Assembly: GCF_004216475.1 (NCBI RefSeq)
Contig: NZ_CP022303.1
Span: forward strand, 2,542,001 to 2,606,000
Length of the DNA stretch: 64,000 nucleotides
Origin: Thalassococcus sp. S3
GTDB lineage: Bacteria; Pseudomonadota; Alphaproteobacteria; Rhodobacterales; Rhodobacteraceae
Direction of reading: 5' to 3'
The notes under the pieces are model-generated. The model saw only the letters and a list, made by a program, of their open reading frames with translations, did not search any database and had not been told where the DNA came from. This document shows positions 52,031-61,685 of this stretch, piece after piece. The position numbers and the translations under genes are program-made. How positions within the stretch are numbered: position 1 is the stretch's first letter; each line of letters begins with the position of its first letter.

Positions 52031-55000
52031 TTAGCTACATCCGCTGGTCGCCCCGCAGGTGTTGCACTTCATGCAGGTGCCGTTGCGCACCAGCGTGTAG
52101 TTTCCGCATTCGCCGCAGGCCTCGCCTTCGTAGCCCTGCATCTTGGCCTTGGTGCGGGCGTCCATTTCGACGTTGCCCGTGGCCATTGCGGTTGTCGTCG
52201 TGCTTGTGACCGCCACCGTTTCAGGCACCAGTGTCTGCAGCGCGCCCACCGGGTCGACCGCGCCGTTCAGCGCCGTGGCCCCGATGGATTGCCCGCCATT
52301 CAGCACCACCAGCTCTTGCGGCAACCGCTTGCGGAGATACCCGGTCGAGCTGATTTGTTTCAGTACTTCCAAGGACTTGGTGGCCGCCGTCTCGCTCAGC
52401 TCGGAGACGTTGGAGACGCCTTCCTCTTCCCCACGACCCAGATCGTCGAAGGTCGCCCCTTGCGGTTTGACATGCGCCAGATCGGTGCGGTCGAGGTAGG
52501 AGACAGCCAGTTCCCGGAACACGTAGTCAAGGATCGAGGTTGCGTTCTTGATGCTGTCATTGCCCTGCACCATGCCCGCCGGTTCGAACTTGGTGAAGGT
52601 GAACGCATCCACGAACTCCTCCAGCGGCACGCCGTATTGCAGGCCCACGGACACCGCGATGGCGAAATTGTTCATCATCGCCCGGAAGCCAGCGCCTTCC
52701 TTGTGCATGTCGATGAAAATCTCGCCGAGGTTGCCGTCCTCGTATTCGCCTGTCCGCAGATAGACCTTGTGGCCCCCGACAATGGCTTTCTGAGTGTAGC
52801 CCTTGCGTCGTTGCGGCATCTTCTCGCGGTGGCTGCGGACGATCTCTTTCACCACAACCTTTTCGACAATCTTTTCAGCCAGAACGGCGGCCTTTTCGGT
52901 GACCGACCCGCTTTCCAGTACCTCTGCTGCCTCCTCGTCATCCTCGACCAACGCGGCGGCCAAAGGCTGGCTCAGCTTGGAGCCATCGCGGTAGAGCGCG
53001 TTTGCCTTCACACCTAGCGACCAGCTCAGCTCATAGGCTTTCTGACAATCCTCGATGGTCGCATCATTGGGCATGTTGATCGTCTTGGAGATCGCGCCCG
53101 AGATGAAGCTTTGCGCCGCGGCCATCATGGTGATGTGACTGTCGACCGACAGGAAGCGCTTGCCCTTCTTGCCGCAGGGATTGGCGCAATCGAAGATCGC
53201 GTAATGCTCCTCCTTCAGATGCGGCGCACCTTCCAGCGTCATCGTCCCGCAGACATGGTCGTTCGCGGCATCGATGTCGGCCTTGGCAAAGCCCAGATGA
53301 CGCAGCAGGTCAAAGGTCGGATCGTTCAGCTTTTCGGTAGGGATACCAAGGACTTGAGTACAGAATTCCTCGCCCAGCGTCCACTGGTTGAACACGAACC
53401 GGATGTCGAAGGCGCTTTCCAGCGCCGCATCCACCTTGGCCAGCTCATTCGGGCCAAAGCCGTGCCCGGCCAGCGACGTGTGATTGATCCCCGGCGCGTT
53501 GCCGATTGTACCGTGACCCACCGCGTAGCTGACGATCTCCTCGATCTGAGCGGAGCCATAGCCCAGCTTTTCCAACGCGGACGGAACCGAGCGGTTGATG
53601 ATCTTGAAGTAGCCCCCACCGGCCAGCTTCTTGAACTTCACCAGCGCGAAATCAGGCTCGATCCCGGTTGTGTCGCAATCCATGACCAGCCCGATCGTGC
53701 CCGTAGGTGCGATCACCGTGGCCTGCGCATTGCGATAGCCGTGCTGCTCACCCAGCTTCAGCGCCTCGTCCCAGGCAGATTGGGCCAGATCGACCAGCCG
53801 CGCATCGGGGCAATTGCCGTGATCCAGCGGCACCGGCTTGACGTTCACCGCCTCATAGCCTTCGGTCGCCCCATAGGCGGCGTTACGGTGGTTACGCATG
53901 ACGCGCAGCATGTGATCGGCGTTGCGCTCATAGCCCGCAAAGGCGCCCAGCTCTCCGGCCACTTCTGCCGAGGTCGCATAGGACACGCCCGTCATGATCG
54001 CCGTCAACGCCCCGCAAAGCGCGCGGCCCTCGTCGCTGTCATAGGAATATCCCATGTTCATCAGCAATCCGCCGATATTGGCATAGCCAAGGCCCAGCGT
54101 CCGGAAATCATAGCTGAGCTGCGCGATCTCCTTCGACGGGAACTGCGCCATGGTCACGCTGATTTCCAGCGTCAGCGTCCAGAGGCGTGTGACATGGATA
54201 TAGTCTTCGGCCTGAAACTCACCGTCCTTGAGGAAGGTCAGCAGGTTCATCGAGGCAAGGTTGCACGCCGTGTCATCAAGGAACATGTATTCCGAGCACG
54301 GGTTGGATCCGCGGATCGGACCGTCTTCCGGGCAAGTGTGCCAGGCATTGACCGTGTCGTGATACTGGATGCCCGGATCGGCGCAGGCCCAGGCCGCATG
54401 ACCGACCTGCTCCCAAAGATCCCGTGCCTTTACCGTTTTGGCGACGGATCCGTCGGTGCGGTTGATCAGCTCCCACTCCGCATCCTTCTCGACCGCATAA
54501 AGGAACGCATCGGTCACGCGGATCGAGTTGTTCGAATTCTGGCCCGAGACGGAGTTATAGGCTTCGCTGTCCCAATCGGTGTCGTAGGTCGGGAATTCGA
54601 TGCTGGTATGGCCCTGCTTGGCATAGTCCAGCACACGCTTGATATACGTCTCAGGGATCGCGACTTTCTTGGCCTCGCGGATCGCCGTCTTCAGCGCGCT
54701 ATTGGCCGCCGGGTCATAGGCATCTTCTACCGCGCCGTCCCATGTCCGCAGTGCTTCGAAAATGCCGTTCAGCTTGGCCTCGTGCATCTTGGAGCCGGCG
54801 ACGATGCTTGCCACCTTCTGCTCTTCGATGACCTTCCAGTTGATGAAATCCTCGATATCCGGGTGGTCCGCGTCGCAGATCACCATTTTGGCTGCGCGCC
54901 GCGTGGTACCGCCCGACTTGATCGCGCCCGCTGCCCGGTCGCCGATCTTCAGAAAGCCCATCAGACCCGACGATTTGCCACCGCCCGACAGCGCCTCACC

Positions 55001-55702
55001 CTCGCCGCGCAGATGCGAGAAATTGGTGCCGGTGCCCGAGCCGTACTTGAAAAGACGTGCCTCGCGCACCCAGAGGTCCATGATGCCGCCTTCGTTCACC
55101 AGATCGTCCGCGACCGACTGGATAAAACACGCATGGGGCTGCGGATGCTCATAGGAGGATTTGGATTTGGTCAGCTTTCCGGTCTTGTAATCGACATAGT
55201 AATGGCCCTGCGCCGGACCGTCGATGCCGTAGGCCCAGTGCAGACCGGTGTTGAACCATTGAGGGCTGTTCGGGGCGGCCCGCTGCGTGGCCAGCATATA
55301 GCGCATCTCGTCGAAATAGGCGCGTGCGTCTTCCTCGGTCGAGAAATAGCCACCTTTCCAGCCCCAATAGGTCCAAGCGCCCGCCAAACGGTCAAACACC
55401 TGTTTGGAGGAGCTTTCGCCGCCGAATTCCACGTCTTTGCCATCCGGAACAGAGCGCCACAGAAACTCCGGCACATCCTTCTCGCGCACTTTCTTCAACC
55501 GCGCGGGCACGCCGGCCTTGCGGAAATACTTCTGCGCGATCACATCACTGGCCACCTGGCTCCAGGTGCTGGGCACTTCGATCTCTTCCTGACGGAAGAC
55601 AATCGTGCCGTCCGGGTTGCGGATCTCAGACGTCGCCATCACGAAATCCAGCGCGGCGTATGCGTCTTTCCCTGCCGTGGTGAATTTTCTTTCGATTTTC
55701 AT
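52031..55702 (-). CDS. nrdJ: Adenosylcobalamin-dependent class II ribonucleotide reductase
   Basis: The 1223-residue enzyme reduces ribonucleotides to deoxyribonucleotides without oxygen dependence. Class II landmarks are [40 protein letters not shown] and [18 protein letters not shown]. The C-terminus has a zinc-ribbon-like tail ([16 protein letters not shown]) that regenerates the active-site disulfide. It is a long family member typical of alphaproteobacteria. NrdR boxes lie upstream. B12 use fits the corrinoid genes elsewhere in the window. Confidence 0.96.
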   Translation of the reverse strand: MKIERKFTTAGKDAYAALDFVMATSEIRNPDGTIVFRQEEIEVPSTWSQVASDVIAQKYFRKAGVPARLKKVREKDVPEFLWRSVPDGKDVEFGGESSSKQVFDRLAGAWTYWGWKGGYFSTEEDARAYFDEMRYMLATQRAAPNSPQWFNTGLHWAYGIDGPAQGHYYVDYKTGKLTKSKSSYEHPQPHACFIQSVADDLVNEGGIMDLWVREARLFKYGSGTGTNFSHLRGEGEALSGGGKSSGLMGFLKIGDRAAGAIKSGGTTRRAAKMVICDADHPDIEDFINWKVIEEQKVASIVAGSKMHEAKLNGIFEALRTWDGAVEDAYDPAANSALKTAIREAKKVAIPETYIKRVLDYAKQGHTSIEFPTYDTDWDSEAYNSVSGQNSNNSIRVTDAFLYAVEKDAEWELINRTDGSVAKTVKARDLWEQVGHAAWACADPGIQYHDTVNAWHTCPEDGPIRGSNPCSEYMFLDDTACNLASMNLLTFLKDGEFQAEDYIHVTRLWTLTLEISVTMAQFPSKEIAQLSYDFRTLGLGYANIGGLLMNMGYSYDSDEGRALCGALTAIMTGVSYATSAEVAGELGAFAGYERNADHMLRVMRNHRNAAYGATEGYEAVNVKPVPLDHGNCPDARLVDLAQSAWDEALKLGEQHGYRNAQATVIAPTGTIGLVMDCDTTGIEPDFALVKFKKLAGGGYFKIINRSVPSALEKLGYGSAQIEEIVSYAVGHGTIGNAPGINHTSLAGHGFGPNELAKVDAALESAFDIRFVFNQWTLGEEFCTQVLGIPTEKLNDPTFDLLRHLGFAKADIDAANDHVCGTMTLEGAPHLKEEHYAIFDCANPCGKKGKRFLSVDSHITMMAAAQSFISGAISKTINMPNDATIEDCQKAYELSWSLGVKANALYRDGSKLSQPLAAALVEDDEEAAEVLESGSVTEKAAVLAEKIVEKVVVKEIVRSHREKMPQRRKGYTQKAIVGGHKVYLRTGEYEDGNLGEIFIDMHKEGAGFRAMMNNFAIAVSVGLQYGVPLEEFVDAFTFTKFEPAGMVQGNDSIKNATSILDYVFRELAVSYLDRTDLAHVKPQGATFDDLGRGEEEGVSNVSELSETAATKSLEVLKQISSTGYLRKRLPQELVVLNGGQSIGATALNGAVDPVGALQTLVPETVAVTSTTTTAMATGNVEMDARTKAKMQGYEGEACGECGNYTLVRNGTCMKCNTCGATSGCS

Positions 55703-56231
55703 CGTGTGCTGCCTCTAATTCAGCGTTCTTTTCCTTGCGCCAGTTGTCCTGACGCCCTCTTCGAAGCCTCGGTTTGGATGTCAGCACACCGTTGCAGCGC
55801 CGCAAGAAACGGGCGTCGTACCACCGCGCGCATGACCGCAATTCTGATTGTCGTCGTCTGTCCCAAACCGTCGCCACCATCCCAGCTTTGCACTAGATTT
55901 AGTGTCCCGGCGACCGGCCCACACAACCTGCCGTATAGACCCATAGAGCGTCAACGGTATTTTTACGCAAAGGTGAGACTCTTTTTTATTGACGTGTGGC
56001 GGTCGCCCCTGCGTGTGTGATTCACTTTGTTAACGCAGCACTCCCCGACGCAGGTGTTGAACAGCTCCAAGGTGCAAAACATACTTATTTTCAGCAGGTT
56101 TTTTCGATAACGCCCTTGTGGTGCGTTAACTATTTCTGCACTGCAGCATGAATTGAAACACCTGCGGGACGGCCCAAATAATGCATCAAGCCGGCACGAT
56201 ATCGCCAAGCCAACCCTCGGGCGGAGCGCTC
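55703..56231. other. 529-bp region upstream of nrdJ
   Basis: No gene is supported here. It carries the nrdJ promoter and two NrdR-type boxes, and at its right end the promoter of a divergent lipoprotein gene. I looked for a cobalamin riboswitch near this B12-dependent enzyme and did not recognise one. Confidence 0.55.
55890..55936. promoter_or_regulatory. Pair of NrdR boxes upstream of nrdJ
   Basis: GCACTAGATTTAGTGT (55890-55905) is a near-perfect NrdR box. A degenerate second box, ACACAACCTGCCGTAT (55921-55936), lies exactly 31 bp away centre to centre, the three-turn spacing usual for NrdR. On the minus strand the second box overlaps TATACG, a possible -10. Repression of nrdJ by NrdR is inferred; nrdR itself is not in the window. 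Confidence 0.7.
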
Positions 56232-56681
56232 ATGAAACTTGGATACATGTTGTTTTTTGGTGCGCTGACCGCCTGCGCACCCCAAGATCTGGTGTCGGGG
56301 ACCACCGAATCCGGTTCTGCGCGATTCTCCGACTATCCCGACACATTGTTCGCCGCCTTTCAGGCCGCGTGCAGCGGACCGGCCCACGCATTCTCGCGCC
56401 CGGCGCGCGATGCTGTCGAATGCCGGGAGTTGATGCCCCCCGACGTCACCGCCGCGCTGATCGTCACCTATGACGGCACGCCCGAAGACCTGCCACGGCT
56501 GGTGATCCGCTTTGACGCCAAACGCGATGCGCCGGGATACCTCGTGCGCAACGATATCTTCTTCAACGTTCCGCAGCGCGAAGGCGGCGCGCTGCAGATC
56601 CGGCAACCGGATCCGCAACTCACCCAACGGCTCAACCGTCTTTATCGTCGGGCCGGTGGTGTGCCCGAACGTCCCGCGTGA
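56232..56681 (+). CDS. Lipoprotein of unknown function
   Basis: The 149-residue precursor has MKLGYMLFFGALTACAPQ, with the lipobox LTAC at the end of the signal. The mature part has two more cysteines (AACSGP, VECREL) and ends in a helical basic stretch. GCGGAGCG precedes ATG 56232; the longer open frame to 56181 was rejected. Function unknown. Confidence 0.7.
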   Translation: MKLGYMLFFGALTACAPQDLVSGTTESGSARFSDYPDTLFAAFQAACSGPAHAFSRPARDAVECRELMPPDVTAALIVTYDGTPEDLPRLVIRFDAKRDAPGYLVRNDIFFNVPQREGGALQIRQPDPQLTQRLNRLYRRAGGVPERPA

Positions 56682-56696
56682 CGGCCGCGCCGCGCG

Positions 56697-57458
56697 TCAG
56701 GTCGCAGCCAGATACCGCGCTTTCAGCGCTTTCATCGCATCCGCATAGGGACCGGGGCCAAAGCTTGCGCGGGCCACGCCCATCTCGGCAACCTCCTCAA
56801 CCGAGCTCAGAGCGCCCCGCATCATCACATTGACCGGCAAGGGACTGTCGGCACAGATCTGCCGGATCAGGCCTGCCTCCGTCAGGCCGGGAATAAAGAA
56901 GCAATCCGCGCCCGCCTCGGCATAGGCCGCGCATCGGTCCAGCGCTTCGGCCACAAATCCGCCATGCGCGTCAGGATCTCGTGCTTTCAGGAAAATGTCC
57001 GTCCGCGCATTGATCACGATCGGCACATCCTCAGCCTCTCCGGCGGCCCGCACCGCCGCGATCCGCGCCGCCTGGGTGCCTATCGGATAAAGACCGCTGC
57101 CGCCAACGATCTGATCTTCGAAATTCAGGCCGACCGCCCCCGCTTGCACCAGCTTGCGGACATTCGCGGTCACGTCCTCCGCAGCCTCGGCATAGCCGCC
57201 TTCGAAATCGATGGTGACCGGACTTTCAACCGTCTCGGTGATCCGCTCTGTAATCTGCAGCAAGAGCGCGAGGGGTATCTTCTGCCCGTCTCCATAGCCT
57301 TGCGCGGCTGCCACCGACCAGCTGCCGGTGGCGATTGCGGGGGCACCGGCAGCGTCCAGTTCCTTTGCACTGCCCGCATCCCAGATATTGTAAAGCACCA
57401 CGGGGTCACCCGGTACATGCAACGCCTTGAAACGCTGCGCCTTGTCGATTTGAGTCAT
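56697..57458 (-). CDS. Isocitrate lyase/PEP-mutase-superfamily protein
   Basis: The 253-residue TIM-barrel protein belongs to the PEP mutase/2-methylisocitrate lyase superfamily: WDAGSAKELDAAGAPAIATG, VTIDFEGGYA, GLNFEDQI and VINARTD supply metal and substrate contacts. The catalytic cysteine loop of true lyases is not visible, so oxaloacetase or C-C hydrolase activity is possible. ATG 57458 overlaps the ada stop (ATGA) and lies after CGGAGG, so it is co-translated with Ada. Confidence 0.85.
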   Translation of the reverse strand: MTQIDKAQRFKALHVPGDPVVLYNIWDAGSAKELDAAGAPAIATGSWSVAAAQGYGDGQKIPLALLLQITERITETVESPVTIDFEGGYAEAAEDVTANVRKLVQAGAVGLNFEDQIVGGSGLYPIGTQAARIAAVRAAGEAEDVPIVINARTDIFLKARDPDAHGGFVAEALDRCAAYAEAGADCFFIPGLTEAGLIRQICADSPLPVNVMMRGALSSVEEVAEMGVARASFGPGPYADAMKALKARYLAAT

Positions 57459-58522
57459 GTCCGATCCTCCGGTCTTGCATACATGGATTCGATTTCCAAA
57501 AGCCTCTGCTTGCGCCAAAGCCCTCCGCCATATCCGGTCAATGCGCCATCGGCGCCAAGGACCCTGTGGCACGGGATCACCAGGGCAATCTGGTTGGCGC
57601 CGTTGGCCCGGGCCACAGCTCGCGTGGCATCGGGCCGCCCCAATGCGGCGGCAATCTGGGAATAGCTGCGCGTCTCTCCCGCGGGAATCTGCCGCAACCT
57701 CGTCCAGACATCACGTGTGAACGGCGTGCCATGCAGAACCAGCGGCGTCTGAAACCGCGCATCGCGTCCGGCAAAGAACGCGTCAAGCTCTTGGGTGATC
57801 TGGTCGGTGGGCGCATAACGTCCAAGGCCGATCTGGCCCTTTGCGGCCTGCTCCAACCGCTTGAGTTCAGATGGAAGCGCCTTGCGCTCGACAAATTCCA
57901 GAAGGTGCAGGGCCGAGGCATCGCTGACCGCGATCATGGCACCGAGCGGCGTGTCGATCCAATCCGCCCGCAAAAGCGCCGTCCTGGAAAATCGGCCCGG
58001 TGCCCTGCCCAGCAGGCGGGCAAACGCATCGCGAAAAGCGCTCGGGGACGCGAAACCGGCTTCGATCTGCGCGTCGATCACGTCTCCGCCTTCGGCCAGG
58101 GTAACAAACCCGTCCCGCAGGCGGTTCTGGCGCGCGAGTTCCAGAAAGGTCATCCCAAAGTGACGCTTGAACGCGCGCCGGACCGTGGACGGATCGTATC
58201 CCGATGCTGCGACATCCGCCTCGCTCCAGCGATGCGTCGGTCGCCGTTCAAGCTGCTCAAGCAGGTCCTTGATCACCGGGTCGGCATCGGCTTCCGGCCG
58301 CAGGGGGCGGCAGCGCTTGCAAGGCCGGTACCCGGCCGCGATGCAGGCCGCGACATCGCGATAAAAGGCACAGTTCTCTTTTCGCGGCTTTCGGGCGGGG
58401 CATGTCAGGCGGCAGAAAATTCCTGTCGTGGCAACAGCCACATAGACGCGCCCGTCAAAGGCGGCATCGCGCCGCAATAGCGCATCGTAAAGGGTGGTGT
58501 CGTCGGGCAGATCCGTCAGCAT
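57455..58522 (-). CDS. ada: Ada: methyltransferase, AraC-type regulator and O6-methylguanine repair protein
   Basis: The 355-residue protein has three Ada parts. The N-terminal zinc domain carries Cys37, Cys41, Cys68 and Cys71 (FCRLTC, CKRC), one of which accepts methyl groups from phosphotriesters. The AraC helix-turn-helix is at about 85-175 and the MGMT domain has Cys318 in VIPCHRVLG. Methylation of the first domain turns it into an activator. ATG 58522 (MLTDLPDDTTLYDALLRRD) gives a normal length; a longer frame was rejected. It overlaps the PEP-mutase-like gene. Confidence 0.94.
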   Translation of the reverse strand: MLTDLPDDTTLYDALLRRDAAFDGRVYVAVATTGIFCRLTCPARKPRKENCAFYRDVAACIAAGYRPCKRCRPLRPEADADPVIKDLLEQLERRPTHRWSEADVAASGYDPSTVRRAFKRHFGMTFLELARQNRLRDGFVTLAEGGDVIDAQIEAGFASPSAFRDAFARLLGRAPGRFSRTALLRADWIDTPLGAMIAVSDASALHLLEFVERKALPSELKRLEQAAKGQIGLGRYAPTDQITQELDAFFAGRDARFQTPLVLHGTPFTRDVWTRLRQIPAGETRSYSQIAAALGRPDATRAVARANGANQIALVIPCHRVLGADGALTGYGGGLWRKQRLLEIESMYARPEDRT

Positions 58523-58684
58523 GCCCTCTCTTACCGCAAGCAGGGCACGGCTGCCGCCGGAATTCGGGCTTGCATTTCCTTTTTGCGATATCCGCCCGAT
58601 GCCAGGACGGACCTGCGCGTGATGCTGAAGCCTTTCGTTGACCGCAGCCTCCACCGCCCGCACGGGATGGCGCCGGATCTTCGA

Positions 58685-58918
58685 TCAAGGCACGACGACG
58701 ATGTTTCCTGTATGGGCCTTGTCGATAAAGGCCTGCTGGGCCGCGCGAGGATCGGCAAACACCTCTTTGCTGCCGAGATAAGATTTATCATGGCGCGCAG
58801 AACGCGGGGCATCCGTCGACGGCCGGATCAATTCACCGGCACCTTTATGACCCTTATTCATACGCACCACGTTCACCCCGAAACGGCTTTGATCGTCGAT
58901 ACTATGCTGTCCGCCCAT
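58685..58918 (-). CDS. Possible small gene or degraded gene fragment
   Basis: A 77-codon frame lies in the permease-to-ada gap, 30 bp after the permease stop. Its end (FADPRAAQQAFIDKAHTGNIVVVP) looks like the C-terminus of a quinone-oxidoreductase-type MDR protein, but nothing upstream in any frame supplies the rest. It is either a remnant or a short unrelated gene. Confidence 0.3.
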   Translation of the reverse strand: MGGQHSIDDQSRFGVNVVRMNKGHKGAGELIRPSTDAPRSARHDKSYLGSKEVFADPRAAQQAFIDKAHTGNIVVVP

Positions 58919-58948
58919 CGGTCGCAGCCCTCCCGCCAGCAGCTTCGG

Positions 58949-60001
58949 TCATACTCCGATCCAGGCCTGGAACAGCAGGCCGCTTGCCAAAGAGCCGCTC
59001 AAAGCCAACCCAACATAGAGGGCAAAGACCTGACGCTTGGCAAGCGCCCACACCGCGATGGCCGCGGGCAGCGACGTCACGCCGCCGGCCACGAGGAAGG
59101 CCATGCCCGCGCCGGGTGCCATGCCCTGTTCGATCAGGCCCGAAACGAGGGGCAGCGCGGCATAACCGTTAAGATAGGCGGGCACGCCGACCAGCGTGGC
59201 GATCAGCACCGAGCCGATGCCGTCGCCGCCCACCGCTGTTGCAACCCACTCGGCAGGGACAAAGGCGATCATCAGGCTTTCGAGAACAAAGGCCAGTGTT
59301 AGCCATTTGAACAAGAACAACGTGGTTTTCAGGGCCTGACTGGCGAACTTCTCCCGCCGCGCGGGCTCTCGCCAGAAGGCCCAGACCGGCGGTTTGGGAT
59401 CGCGCACCGACGATGCACCGCACCCCCCGTTGCCCACCCCCTCCCGCAAGGGGTCGATGAAGGCGCCCGCGCGGTTCAGAAGCAATGTCACATAGCCCCC
59501 GAAAAGACCAAGACCGATGGCGGCCAATGTCTTCGCGGTCGCGAATTCGAACCCGAGCACGCCCGCCGTCAGAACATACATCGACGGGTCGATGACCGGT
59601 GAGGCAAGCCAGAAGGCCATCACCGCCGACAAGGGTACGCCCATCGCCAGCAGCGCCGCGATCAGCGGGATCACCCCGCAGGAGCAGAACGGCGACAGCC
59701 CCCCGAAGGCGGCAGCAAGCGCGATCATCAGAACCGGCGCGCCGGTAAAGGCCTTGGCGATCAGATTGTCCGCGCCCGTCGCGCCCGCATAAGCGGCAAT
59801 CCCGATGGACAGGATCAGATAAGGCGCCGTTTGAAGAAGGGCCCGGATCGTGAACGCAAGGCTCTCGCCGCCTTGCACCGGGTCCAGCAGCGCAACCAGC
59901 GCCAGGATCGCGGCAGCGGCAAGCCAAACGCGTTCATGCGACCACAGATAGCGACCGATCGAAAGACCACGGCCCGAAAGGCGAAGAACGGCATCAGTCA
60001 T
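58949..60001 (-). CDS. ArsP-like permease (DUF318)
   Basis: The 350-residue permease has about eight to ten membrane helices in two halves, each with a conserved segment: AFGGLSPFCSCGVIPLIAALLAMGVPLSAVMAFWLASP, with the CSC motif, and LVGVPAYLNGYAALPLVSGLIEQGM. Members export organoarsenicals or other metal(loid)s. A cysteine pair (NGGCGASS loop) lies between the halves. It is 55 bp after an ArsR-family regulator gene, which suggests metal-inducible efflux. Exact substrate is not determinable. Confidence 0.85.
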   Translation of the reverse strand: MTDAVLRLSGRGLSIGRYLWSHERVWLAAAAILALVALLDPVQGGESLAFTIRALLQTAPYLILSIGIAAYAGATGADNLIAKAFTGAPVLMIALAAAFGGLSPFCSCGVIPLIAALLAMGVPLSAVMAFWLASPVIDPSMYVLTAGVLGFEFATAKTLAAIGLGLFGGYVTLLLNRAGAFIDPLREGVGNGGCGASSVRDPKPPVWAFWREPARREKFASQALKTTLFLFKWLTLAFVLESLMIAFVPAEWVATAVGGDGIGSVLIATLVGVPAYLNGYAALPLVSGLIEQGMAPGAGMAFLVAGGVTSLPAAIAVWALAKRQVFALYVGLALSGSLASGLLFQAWIGV

Positions 60002-60056
60002 CGTGTTATCCTTAGTTTTATAGTTTCTTTTGGCCGAAAGAAAGTACGATTAAACA

Positions 60057-60371
60057 TCATGCGACGTCCTCTCGAATAACGGCCACACCCTTGCAGCACT
60101 CTTCGGTCAGAAACCTGAGCGTGCGGTTCATTGCGTCATAATCCGCGCGGTTCACAACCTCCCTCCCCCGCTTTTCCTGGACGACAAGCCCGGCAGAGAC
60201 AAGCTGACGCAGATGATGGGCCAGCGTGGACAAGGGCAGACCTGTGTGATCCGCGATATCGCCCACGATCAGCCCGTCGGCCCCGGCCCTGACAAGCAGG
60301 CGGTAAATGGAAAGTCGCGCTTCGTGGCCGAGAGCGGCCAAGGCACGGGAGGTTGATGCTGTCTGATCCAT
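60057..60371 (-). CDS. ArsR/SmtB-family metal(loid)-responsive repressor
   Basis: The 104-residue winged helix protein has the ArsR helix-turn-helix IADHTGLPLSTLAHHLRQLVSAGLV. The usual ELCVCDL cysteine pair of the DNA-binding helix is absent; instead a vicinal Cys92-Cys93 pair (EECCKG) near the C-terminus could bind metal or arsenite. It is first in the regulator-permease pair and probably represses both. Confidence 0.87.
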   Translation of the reverse strand: MDQTASTSRALAALGHEARLSIYRLLVRAGADGLIVGDIADHTGLPLSTLAHHLRQLVSAGLVVQEKRGREVVNRADYDAMNRTLRFLTEECCKGVAVIREDVA

Positions 60372-60516
60372 AAATCCCTAAATAACCAGAAATACCGTTA
60401 TATGCAAGGCCCGATTTTGTTGGGCTGCTCAGGTGTCCAATGCGATCATGAATTGGCTGTCACGCCACTCAAAGACATTGAGAGATCGCGCATGTCAAAA
60501 CTGGACCAAGAAGAAG

Positions 60517-60561
60517 TGGTCGGGGCGGCAGGATTCGAACCTACGACCCCCTGTACCCAAA
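60517..60561 (-). tRNA. 3' fragment of tRNA-Pro(UGG): attachment-site copy
   Basis: Minus-strand sequence from the anticodon loop (TTTGGGT) through the variable loop, T arm GTTCGAATC and acceptor CGCCCCG-A-CCA matches the 3' half of tRNA-Pro(UGG). The 5' half is missing: the bases before the loop (GCGTGC) do not pair with ACAGG. A half tRNA at the border between host-like and AT-rich DNA is the classic product of tRNA-targeted integration. The intact gene should be at the other end of the element. Confidence 0.88.
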
Positions 60562-60690
60562 GCACGCTAACGCGCATGTAAATACATGATAATATGATAT
60601 TTTTTCAAAGAGTTGGAAAAAGGTGTTCAATTCAAACTCATGCGAACAGACAGCCACTGCATCAGCGTTGGCTGCACACCAAACGCCGCG

Positions 60691-60993
60691 TTACCGAAAG
60701 TCCGACGGCCTGCTTCTGCGCCGGCCGGCTCCTGGCCCGTTATGCTTGCACCGCGCTTCCTCTGGCAGCGCCATGATCGCAACCTTCAACTCATCCAAGG
60801 CCACATTCAAACTGTACGCCACGCCATTGGCGCAAGGATAAGTGAAGGTGCTCCACTGCCAACGCTGTTGCGGGCCGCTGTCGTAGAACATCACGCGCCC
60901 CACCTCCCATGTCTGACCGCGATATCTGACCACATAGTCGTCTGGCGCTGTCTGCCCTCCGATGATGCACAAGCTGTAGGTGAACTCAGTCAT
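60691..60993 (-). CDS. Island hypothetical protein
   Basis: The 100-residue protein (MTEFTYSLCIIGGQTAPDDY, then YRGQTWEVGRVMF) has no recognised domain; the C-terminal 20 residues are basic. ATG 60993 lies 10 bp after the stop of the zinc-ribbon gene, so the two form an operon. An open frame 45 codons longer was rejected because it overlaps that gene. Confidence 0.6.
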   Translation of the reverse strand: MTEFTYSLCIIGGQTAPDDYVVRYRGQTWEVGRVMFYDSGPQQRWQWSTFTYPCANGVAYSLNVALDELKVAIMALPEEARCKHNGPGAGRRRSRPSDFR

Positions 60994-61003
60994 GGAGATA
61001 CCC

Positions 61004-61270
61004 CTACGCGATCCGAGGGTATTCCGGGCCAACCGCCCGCATGATGTGCCAGTAGGGCTCACGGTCGAAGCCGCAGCGCGTGCATTTGAATGTGCCAGAG
61101 ATCGCGGGATCGATCCGGTGATACGCATGAAAGCGCTCCAGCAGCTTGTACGGCGGCACCTCCCATCGCTTGTTGCAGCTCGGACACGTGACGATCAACA
61201 CATCACGCGCCGTGAGATGTTCGAAGCGGATATTGAACTTAAGACCAAGGGTAACGGACTCGAAAGGCAC
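61004..61270 (-). CDS. Island hypothetical protein with zinc ribbon
   Basis: The 88-residue protein has two CxxC knuckles, CPSCNKRW and CTRCGFDRE, about 27 residues apart: a probable zinc ribbon. The N-terminal 25 residues are beta-rich. It heads a two-gene operon with the downstream hypothetical. A DNA- or RNA-binding role is possible but not shown. Confidence 0.6.
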   Translation of the reverse strand: MPFESVTLGLKFNIRFEHLTARDVLIVTCPSCNKRWEVPPYKLLERFHAYHRIDPAISGTFKCTRCGFDREPYWHIMRAVGPEYPRIA

Positions 61271-61418
61271 GACAGGAACAAAATAGGAACACTAGCAATG
61301 CAGACATAGCTTTGCGATATTCGACGTGCCAAGCCAAAGCTTGTGTCAGGCGATATTTTTACTGATTAAAGTGTGTATATCTATTGTCCACCAAGGTAAA
61401 AATTTGTATGTTTATTAT

Positions 61419-61685
61419 ATGGATATCGAATGGGATGATGCGAAACGCCAAGAGACGCTGGATCAGCGCGGCATTGACTTCGCAGACGTGGCCGACCTGG
61501 AATGGGACACCGCTCTGACCGCCGAAGACACCCGCGCCGATTACGGCGAACCTCGCTTTGTCACCATCGGACTGATCCACGGGCGCCTGCACGTTATGGC
61601 ATGGACGCCACGAGACAATGCTCTGCGCGTGATCTCACTGCGCAAGGCCAACACACGGGAGCAACGACGCTATGACCAAAGCTAA
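61419..61685 (+). CDS. brnT: BrnT-family toxin
   Basis: The 88-residue protein matches the BrnT ribonuclease toxin: IEWDDAKRQETLDQRGIDFADV at the start, GEPRFVTIGLIHGRLHVMAWT in the core and the catalytic-site ending RVISLRKANTREQRRYD. BrnT has a RelE-like fold and halts growth by RNA cleavage. The partner antitoxin overlaps by 14 bp. The longer open frame beginning at 61326 is rejected: BrnT begins at this Met. Confidence 0.87.
   Translation: MDIEWDDAKRQETLDQRGIDFADVADLEWDTALTAEDTRADYGEPRFVTIGLIHGRLHVMAWTPRDNALRVISLRKANTREQRRYDQS

Noticed and set aside
53111..56020. 969-codon plus-strand open frame
   Set aside because: Antisense to nrdJ. Its length comes from strong codon bias in the real gene.
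55703..56231. Cobalamin riboswitch before nrdJ
   Set aside because: I looked for the B12-box and surrounding stems because nrdJ uses B12 and found no convincing match; the NrdR boxes explain control better.
60517..60600. Complete tRNA-Pro gene
   Set aside because: Only the 3' half from the anticodon loop is present. The sequence on the 5' side cannot pair to form the anticodon stem, D arm or acceptor stem.
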